Positions 56,401 to 64,000 of a DNA stretch of 64,000 nt are shown here, piece after piece. The notes under the pieces were generated by a model that saw only the letters and a list, made by a program, of their open reading frames with translations, was not told the DNA's origin and did no database searches. Location: NCBI GenBank assembly GCA_902729315.2, contig LR746271.1, positions 1,451,501 through 1,515,500 on the forward strand. Direction: 5' to 3'. This DNA is from Spirodela intermedia (taxonomy: Eukaryota; Streptophyta; Magnoliopsida; Alismatales; Araceae). Every line of letters begins with the position of its first letter. Position 1 is the stretch's first letter. A program made the position numbers and the translations under genes.

Positions 56401-56558
56401 GCCAGTAATTTTCTTTTATCTCTTACTCTCTCTCTCAAAGAGGGTCGTATGTGTGGTGGGCTGGGCCTGGGCATTTGAGAGGCTCGCTGAAGCCCATTAA
56501 CGCCCAGTAACCTCTACCGTGAACGCCGTTGAGCTACACTGCAATCAATGTAAAAGAA

Positions 56559-56794
56559 TGAAAGAGAGAGAGAGGAGTGAGAAAGAGTGAAAGGGAGAGA
56601 GGGAGAGAGAGAAAGAGAGGAGAGCGAAAGAGTGGGGAGAGAGGAAGAGAGAAAGAGAAAGAGAGGAAGGGAGAAAGAGAGAGTGGGGAGAGAGGAAGAG
56701 AGAAAGAGAAAGAGAAGAGAGAGAGGGAGAGAGAGAAAGAGTGGGGAGAGGGAGAGAGAGAGAAAGAGAGGAGAGAGAGGGAGAGAGAGAGGAG
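56559..56794. repeat. (GA)n-rich microsatellite
   Basis: About 235 bases of GAGA/GGGAGA/GAAAGAG repeats lie just upstream of the E3 ligase leader. Arg/Glu-rich frames through it are repeat artefacts. Confidence 0.9.
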
Positions 56795-56849
56795 TAACAT
56801 TGGCCTGGATTAGAAGGGGCCAAAACTGGCGGGCCACCAGACCCAAGCA

Positions 56850-58666
56850 CCGTCTTCCCCCCCCATTTGTTTTGGTCTCAGAGGCCTATTTTCCAGACAC
56901 GTCGAAGCGCACCTTTGCTCAAGTAGGTGGGGACCACACGGAGAAGACGAGGGACGTCGCTATGGAGAACCAGTCGCGGGAGAGCGACTTAACACCCGAT
57001 TCCCCTCCTCACGCTCTCTTCTTCTGCCTCTTTACCCCTCCTCCTCCCCCGCGAGCACCTACCTCCTCGTCTCCATTGTAGGATCGGCGTGTTTCTTTCT
57101 GGGGGTTTGCTCTTCAGGTGGCCCTTTGGGAGACCAGCGTCTTTAAGGAGGTCAGGCCAGTTTATACGATCAATTCGTCGTCTCCGGCCCGACTATCGAT
57201 TGATTCCTAGGAGATCCCTTTTTCAGGCTTCTATGTCGCAGTCTTGCTCTACGGTTTTGTAGTCTCATAATTTTTTCTTTCTGTTTGTCGCTTCTATCTC
57301 AGAATTTAAGGGTGGCCAGAAAATTGAATTCACTCTTTTTTCTTCCATATTTTTTTTTGTGCTCCCTTAATCTTCGAACCTTTGAATGGGAGAAGGTTTG
57401 AACCATACAAACAAGGAATTGGGAGACTGGTCTATGCATTATTTTTTCTTGCTAATCAGTTTTGACAAGGATCGATTTTTAAAAGCACACATTTCACGTG
57501 GTATTTCGTATCGTTATTGTATCGACTATTTCTTCACTTGGCATTCGGATGCTATTTCTCAAGTAACTTTCAATGATCCGAGAAATTTAAGGAGTTTTCA
57601 ATCATCTGCACTGATTATGATGTCAAAAGAACTGGAAGGAATCGGAAAAGTCTTATGCGTTTTGGTGCATCGTTGCGAATGCCTGTGAGCAGATAATATT
57701 TTGGGGGTTACGTTTCTGGAACTATTTCAGAAATTGGCTTCCTCATAATGCGGTTTTTCTTCTTTAAATTATGTACTAAATCAGCACAATTACATTGCTT
57801 TCAACAGCCAAGGTTTCCCCATTGTTTGTATGATCCAGTTAGTTACCACGTCATCTTAGACAGGCTAATCCTTTTCACGTTAATACTTTCTGAAAGATAG
57901 GCTTGCTGATCTGCTCTCTTCAGAAAAACAAAGTAAATGTGTTTAACACATTAGGGTATATCAGTTGTGCATATTTATACTCTTGATGCTTCAAGTCAAA
58001 TTCGGAGTTTCATGTTGCCAGCAGCGACTAGAATTTTTATCCATACTGTAGTCCAGTCGGATTTTATTTAAATGTCGATTCCAGTGTATTTTCCTTCGAT
58101 TTATCAAGCAAAAAGTACTCTGTCATTTTCTCCAACATTACCAACAGGAATATGCTTTTTTTTAAAAAAATTGTCAAACCCTTTCCTGCCTGATAAAGTG
58201 ATGTGTTTTTATTGTTTTTCTGTGCGTTGTGTCTATCTGTGCATCTTACCTGGCATTATGTAAAGGCTATGGTAATTTATTGTGCTGACTTTGTGAGGAT
58301 CTGATTCATATGGACGTGCCTGAAGACTGACAGAGAACAGTTATAACTCTAATGGTGGAATCAGTTGGATATCACTCTTCCTCTTCCGGACGACGTGTTC
58401 ATGGCAATCGTCTAAAAACTTTGTGCAGTATGTAGTCAGCCCTTTGGTGCCACCTTAAGGAGATATGAACTTCTGTAATATTTGGTAAATTCCGTTCTTC
58501 ATAAGGTATGTGATGATACCCCGCAACTTGATGCATCTGTTATGTGAAAACTCTTGTCACTTGTGTATCGAGTATATTGGGCATGTATTGTGCTTATGTT
58601 GCGCCATGTTTGATTTTCTGGGCATATGTTCGTGTATCCATCATCAAATTCAAAGGGGAAATCAGC
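56850..58666 (+). promoter_or_regulatory. Probable promoter and 5' UTR (with intron) of the RING E3 ligase
   Basis: Bases 57,000-57,120 are CT/C-rich like a plant leader and could end at a GT near 57,117 (CTCTTCAG/GTGGCC). No coding start precedes 58,667. The remaining 1.5 kb shows no gene and is likely a leader intron. Exact transcription start and splice sites cannot be read with confidence. Confidence 0.4.
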
Positions 58667-61037
58667 ATGGGAACATTTTGTTGCTGCCCTTGTGGAGAGG
58701 ATTTAGAAGAATACACTCATCCAAACGGTTCTATGTATAGGCATTGCCTGTGCCTGAGAAGATTCTTTCATCGACTTTTGAGTGGGGTAACGTCATCTTC
58801 TATGGGCTTCCTCAGAGACGATCAACATTTTTTTGGTCACGTCCATAGTTTAACCATATTTTTTAAATATTTTCAATGATTCTTCCTTAATTCTTGTCGC
58901 CATGTCTTAGTTCTTTTGCAATGCTGTTAAAGAGCATATTTTATTGCGGAATAGGACTCCAGTTTTATTACGTTCATATTTGAAATTCTAAATGCTCCAT
59001 TTGTAATATTAATGAAGATCACAATCTTGTATATTTTTTCTTGTTTATTTTTTTTTTTTAAGTTCTGTGCAGTGTTAAATCACGTCATAACAACCGCAAA
59101 TATGACTATCGTTTCTAGTTCAGTCTCTCTGATTTACTTTTCCAGTTGAAAAAATAAAAAAATTATCGACTCTTTTCCTCCAGAAACTAACTATTTTCGA
59201 TTAAAAATCCATAATTGTTTATATCTCTTAATTAGATCATTTGGCCCGCTGGGCACTGTTTTAAGGTAAGGATGACTAGTTCGAATTGGAAATAACTCAA
59301 CTGAAGAGGGTCCTCTACCATCCATCATCTTAGCTTCGGAACTGTTAGCCAAGGATAACAAACTGACCAGAGAAGATTCTCTTGTAGTTAAGAAATTCAT
59401 CCGCCACCAAATTCGGACGTTTTTACCTTACAGCCAGGGAACTACCCTCATCAATGTTTACAGTAGGGAAGTGGCACTTTTGGAACCTTAATCGTTTAGG
59501 ATATAATAGTCAGAATGTCTCACTCCTGCTATATGCCATGAATTTCTATAACCTAACATCCACATAATGACTAGGCCTCCTGTTAGGAAAACATCTGCCG
59601 CAAGTTCTCTTCCTGGCAGTCTTTGAATTTTCTTGTCAATTCTCTGATTCTCCCTTTGATTGTCTTAACAACAAAAAGTCAAAGCTCCTTCTCTTCGAAG
59701 CCCAAGCAAGTTGATTCGCAGAGTGCCGATCTCCCCCTTCTTGCGCTGATTTTATCTCATCTTCAGTTCTTCTTGTGATGCCTTGGATCTGTAGTATAAG
59801 GAAGAGGTGATCTAAACGTGTGCTATGGCTGTTGGTTAAACAAGAACGGGTGTTCCGCATGCTGGGTGTGTTTTATTTATGATTTAAAATCCTTTTACCG
59901 CAGAGGAGAATAGTATTCTATAATGAGTGAAATGGCCATAGGCCAACTGAAAATGATGCATAAAAGTGATGACAAGTAGAGATTGAAAAGTTTACATCAC
60001 CTTACATAACAACAGATTTACACGAAAAGCCAAAAAGTTGAAATATTAAAAAGTATTTTATTAATCCATTGAAAACAATTCCATGATTGTATTGCAGACT
60101 TCATGCATTTGATATTATTCATCTTATGCTCTGGTCGCTTATGGATAACAAAAAAAAACTAGATAAATTTTTGAGAAGCAATGAATTTCAAGTAGGTAGA
60201 ATCAATGAAGGATGTATATGCTATGTGATTAAATTATACATTATTAAGCTTTTTGAATATCCGTGATGGTAGAAAACTTTTGACATTTGCTGTTACTTCT
60301 GCAATTAGTTGTGTATATCTCCATTTGGAGGACACAGCACTTATACATAAGGCTTGCTTGATTTTGGGGGCTCAGGTTCTTCTTTGCTGTATCTCCCAAC
60401 AACGGCTCTGATGCAGAAGTACTCAGAGCCTATGAGTACAACAAACTTATAGAGCAAGCTTTTGCCCTCCCCTTTTCTACCTCCTTTTTTTGTGCTCAAG
60501 TTTGCACGATTACAGAATATTTTTCCTTTTTATACCCTGGTATCTTTGATTTGTAATCCAACTGACCCTTTCTAACTTCAACATCTTGTTCTCGTCTTTA
60601 GAATGGTGCAGCGTTTCAGAGGATGGATGGGCGGAATGTTATGCTCTCAATCCAAGGAGGAAGTCCGTCGGCTTCAACTGGATTGGGCGTGGTGCCAGAC
60701 AATGGTTCATTGACTGAGACATGCCATCTTGTCCCTCGTCCTGCATCTTATGATACTGAGGCAAGATACTCACTTTCACAACGTGATGGGTTGGTGTCCA
60801 GGCACGAGAAATTTATGGGCAATGTCCAGGAGAGTTCTCGGGCCTTTAGAAGTAGTAACAGCTCTGGAACTCTGCATCTGGGCTCAGCTAAGAAAAAAGA
60901 TATTACAGACTCTGAGGAGGAAAGTACGACTGCACTCTCGGAATATGATAAATTTTGGCCTGGAAAGGCATCAGGTGGGATTGATTACATGGTTACAACA
61001 TCTGAAGAGGAAGATGTCTGCCCAACCTGTCTTGAAG
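58667..61037 (+). CDS. RING-type E3 ubiquitin ligase (At3g02290-like), 5' exons only
   Basis: Exons 58667-58786 and 60602-61037 encode 185 residues. Exon 1 reads MGTFCCCPCGEDLEEY, then HPNGSMYRHCLCLRRFF, the Cys-rich N-terminus typical of the At3g02290 family. Exon 2 is Ser-rich and holds the family block SYDTEARYSLSQRDGLVSR and the acidic lead TSEEEDVCPTCLE. The CPTC pair is the first zinc-binding pair of a C3HC4 RING finger; the donor (GAAG/GTAGAT, phase 1) cuts the RING right after it. The rest of the RING must lie beyond 64,000, because only a copia element and intron follow. RING E3s pass ubiquitin from an E2 to target proteins; the target here is unknown. Exon 1 to 2 junction is phase 0. 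Confidence 0.88.
58787..60601 (+). other. E3 ligase intron between first two coding exons
   Basis: This 1.8-kb AT-rich intron runs from GTAACG to TTTAG. No gene is seen inside. Confidence 0.7.
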
Positions 61038-61144
61038 GTAGATGAATCTTTCTGGCTTTGCCTTGTTCGTTTAGAATTCTGTCATAATCCGAGCAGTAAA
61101 TGAATTGGACCTATCCACACTCTTGACTAGTTGAAAGTATTATT

Positions 61145-63914
61145 TTCTGCAGACCAGACAAGAATAAACAGAGGGGAAATATTTCTGTATATCAGTTCAT
61201 GGAACAATTGCTGGTTATATACAACTACACCGCCCTCAAAAAAAGGAAAACTACCTAAGTTGAATCCAACGATTTATAGGATACTCAATCAAATTAGGAA
61301 ACTGACCAACAACCTAACCCTTAATTATAGGTTTTTTTTTCCCACTCTTCTCCTCAAGCTGTTGAATAGGGATTCATCATTCCCAGCTTGGATATAATAC
61401 CCTACATTATAGAACTACTTTGTCCCTTAGTAAGTACATCCGCAAGTTGACCATGTGTAGACACATTAAGTGTACAAATCAATCCACACTCTAACTTCTC
61501 CTTGATGAAGTGTCCGTTAATCTCAATATGTTTTCTTCAATCATGTTGCACATGGTTGTGAGCTATGTTGACTGCAAACTTGTTATCACAATAGAGTCTT
61601 ATTGGGTCATCCCACTTAATATTTAAGTCTTTGAAGATGATCTTCAACCAAAGTAGTTCATACAGACCCAGAGCCACTCAGAATTCAATTCTGAATTATG
61701 CTGTGCCATCACATTCTATTTCTTACTACTCCATGTCACGAGATTACCAAAAGAAAGGTGCAATATTCAAAGTTTGATCTCCTGTCAACCACTGACCTTG
61801 CATAATAAGCATACGTGTACGCTTCAAGTGCCAACCCTCCATTTCTCCGAAAATAATACCTATTCCTGGTGTCTCTTTGAGATATTCTAGTGCTTGGTGA
61901 GCTACATGCAGATGGACTTTCTTTGGACTGTGCATGAACTAGCTAATCACACTCACTGCGTATACTATATCTGGTCATTTATGAAACAAATAATTGAGTC
62001 TTCTTTCGGTCTTATTTGTTATCTAAGATGTATAACGTACTTCTGTTGAGGAATGAAAATGTCCTGCCTAGAGTGACCTACTTCAGTCCCAAGAAAGTAT
62101 TTCAGTCTCCGTAATGTTTTTCTGTCAAACTCAGCCAAAAACTGACTTAGATATTGTCTCTCTTATCCTTCGTCATTATTATGTCATCAATGTATACCGA
62201 GAGTTTTCTGACTCTCCATGAGGATGATGTTAAGTGAACAGCGTGTGATCCCATGGGCTTTATTTTTACCCCATAGTAATCATGGCTCTTGCAAATCTCT
62301 CAAACCATGCCCAAGGTGGTTGCTTAAGTCTGTACAAGGCTTTCTTTAATTTATAGACCATACAAGGTTTGATTCTCCTTCGGTCTTCTGTCTGGTAGCT
62401 CCTGAATCGATTATTCAAGAATTGGCAAAGGTGGTACTTGAGCCATTTAATGCAATAGAGAATGGAAACTCACCTAAGTATACCAATGAACAAGAATCTG
62501 TGACCTTGTCAAGATTTTCCAATAGGAGATCTCACCCTCTTGGCCTTTTCTTTGTTGAGACACCTTGACTCATTTGGTGCTGCTTCATCCTGCTGTATTG
62601 TCGTGACATGAGTTTGACCATTGTTCCTTGGTTGTTCTCTTTTGTTCCCATTCTTGACTTCCAACAGCATTCATGATTATGACATGATTATGATATGGTA
62701 TCGATTCTGGGCCTTCAATTGCCCAGGTTTTTCACTCTCAGCAACTTGTGCTCTCTGCATTTGTGGCTGAATTATTGGCACCTTTACCCACCATAGCCGA
62801 GCTGTCTGTGCTTTTTGGTTTGAGCATCAAGCATCTCCTGCTTTCCTCTCCTCAAATCAGTGGCCACTACTTCATTAAAACGTGGAATCTACTGCTTGCC
62901 AAGGATCTGAATTCTCATTTGTCAAATTCTAGATTAAGTCCAACGAGAAAATCATAAACTGTCTTTCTCAATAAAATCTTCAAATAGCTGCATCCTCTGG
63001 ACATTTGGTTTTAATCACCCTATAATTGTGAAGTTCTTTCCACAAAGCTTTCAACTGATCAGCATATTCCCTAGTTGGTATGCTTCCCTGTTTTGCAACG
63101 ATCATCTTCACCTAACTTTCATAGACTTGTACTGCATCTATAGCTTTGGAATAAGTATGCTGGATTGGATCCCAAATATCCTTGGCTGTAGCCAAGAACA
63201 CACACTGCGTTGCTAATCATGGAGTTTTCTTCAGCCCAATGCCGCAAACCGAGGATCCTCTGGTTTGGGCCCTGTGCTTATGAGATGGCTGATCTTCCCT
63301 TTCCCTTTCAGCACTGTGCAGACAAATTGGTGCCACTTGGGGTAATTTTTTCCAGCTACCTGTATGCAGCTTGAATACTCTGTAGCTCCATCTTTCCCTT
63401 CAATTATGTGTTAGCGATCGTTTCTACAACCTCTGTCATCTGTAAGACGTGAGATGGTATGAACAGCAGTCTGAAGAATACCAATCCTGAACAGTCTTGA
63501 ATCTCTGTCAACACAGAAAATGAGAGATCCAGCTGATCCAAGAGCCTGAAAAAATATCCAAGGATGACTGCTGAAACGGGATATCCTAAGGGGAGAATAC
63601 TCTTTCTCAAATCGGAGCAAGACCAGAAACAGACAGAGATCCTGCATGCCACCTTAAGATTGACATAGAGAAGAGGATGGGGAGGATGAAGACTACGGAA
63701 TTACAAGCTCAGATATGATGAGGCATAGCTAACAAGAATAAACAGTGGGGAAATTGTTTTATCATATCAATTCATAGAACAATTGCTGGTTATATACAAT
63801 CACCCCGGCCTCCGAAAAAGAAGGAAACTACCTAGGTTGAATCCCTTGATTTATAAGATACTCAACCAAATTAGGAAACTGAGCTACTCTTTACTCATAC
63901 GTTTTTCTCCCGCA
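61145..63914 (-). mobile_element. Internally deleted Ty1/copia element in the E3 ligase intron
   Basis: The LTRs are about 61145-61344 and 63719-63914 (similar throughout, e.g. GGAACAATTGCTGGTTATATACAA / AGAACAATTGCTGGTTATATACAA, differing at the first base) with a matching TTATT on both outer sides (61140-61144, 63915-63919). GCTCAGATATGA (63707-63718), 9 of 12 to the Met-tRNA primer site complement, abuts the right LTR. On the minus strand the interior shows gag (TAKDIWDPIQHTYSKAIDA, TREYADQLKALWKE) at about 63,020-63,200. It continues with the reverse transcriptase end (LKKALYRLKQPPWAWFERFA, about 62,280-62,350), then RNase H (EYLKETPGIGIIFGEMEG, RLYCDNKFAVNIAHNHVQHD) at 61,430-61,900. Protease, integrase and the first half of reverse transcriptase are gone; stops abound. 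Confidence 0.88.
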
Positions 63915-63919
63915 TTATT

Positions 63920-64000
63920 TTTATTTTGGATATATGTACAGCTGGATTCTTTTAGCTAGTCAGTTTGACCCCTTCATGTAGTCAAAGTTCCCCAAGCTGT
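63920..64000 (+). other. Continuation of the E3 ligase intron to the right edge
   Basis: No exon is recognised in the last 81 bases; the next RING exon lies further right. Confidence 0.5.

Noticed and set aside
56514-57081. Several Arg/Glu- or Ser/Leu-rich frames around 56.6 kb.
   Set aside because: They come from the (GA)n repeat and have no independent support.
1-64000. CRISPR arrays, bacterial operons, ribosome binding sites, rRNA or tRNA genes.
   Set aside because: This is plant nuclear DNA; the regular repeats seen are microsatellites or a minisatellite, and no tRNA or rRNA could be recognised by eye.

Overview
The window is nuclear DNA of a flowering plant. It carries coiled-coil NBS-LRR (CNL) resistance genes, a leucine-rich-repeat receptor-like kinase, genes split by GT-AG introns, plant Ty1/copia and Ty3/gypsy remnants and many (CT)n/(GA)n microsatellites. 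NLR and RLK exons are GC-rich and set in AT-rich, repeat-laden DNA. The species cannot be fixed from the sequence alone; a non-grass monocot or a magnoliid would fit, but that is a guess.

Region 1 (1-24,500) is a decaying CNL cluster of five related copies, all on the + strand. A C-terminal LRR remnant is interrupted by a copia element at the left edge (574-1,612). A copy at 4,886-7,593 has a 1-base deletion. One intact 900-residue gene lies at 9,031-11,733. A copy at 14,824-17,574 has an in-frame TAG. A copy at 21,289-24,031 has a +1 shift at a 16-base patch copied from 71 bases upstream. Between them are broken pieces of two other genes: the 5' end of an LRR-RLK (11,960 and 19,403) and exons of the 20S proteasome beta-5 subunit (2,521-3,697 with clean exons, 19,610-20,480 decayed). 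The same NLR / RLK / proteasome pieces and flanks recur in different combinations, so the cluster appears to have grown by segmental duplication of a block containing all three.

Region 2 (24,500-33,500) has no gene I can support. It holds copia and gypsy relics on the minus strand, a small perfect inverted repeat, a tandem repeat, and orphan 5' and 3' NLR flanks at 29.1-29.5 kb and 30.7-31.3 kb where NLR coding sequence is gone.

Region 3 (33,552-35,759) is the only complete member of the RLK family in the window. It has an 87-base in-frame intron and a kinase domain that has lost two canonical catalytic residues.

Region 4 (36,774-53,753) is a 13-exon gene whose exon phases close perfectly (2,487 coding nt, 828 residues). 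It encodes a membrane-anchored class-3 lipase with the layout of sn-1-specific diacylglycerol lipases. A complete 1.67-kb non-autonomous LTR element with a GTTTC target duplication sits in its fourth intron.

Region 5 (about 56,900 to the right edge) is the 5' part of a RING-type E3 ubiquitin ligase gene resembling Arabidopsis At3g02290. The intron that splits its RING finger contains an internally deleted copia element, and the remaining exons lie beyond the window.
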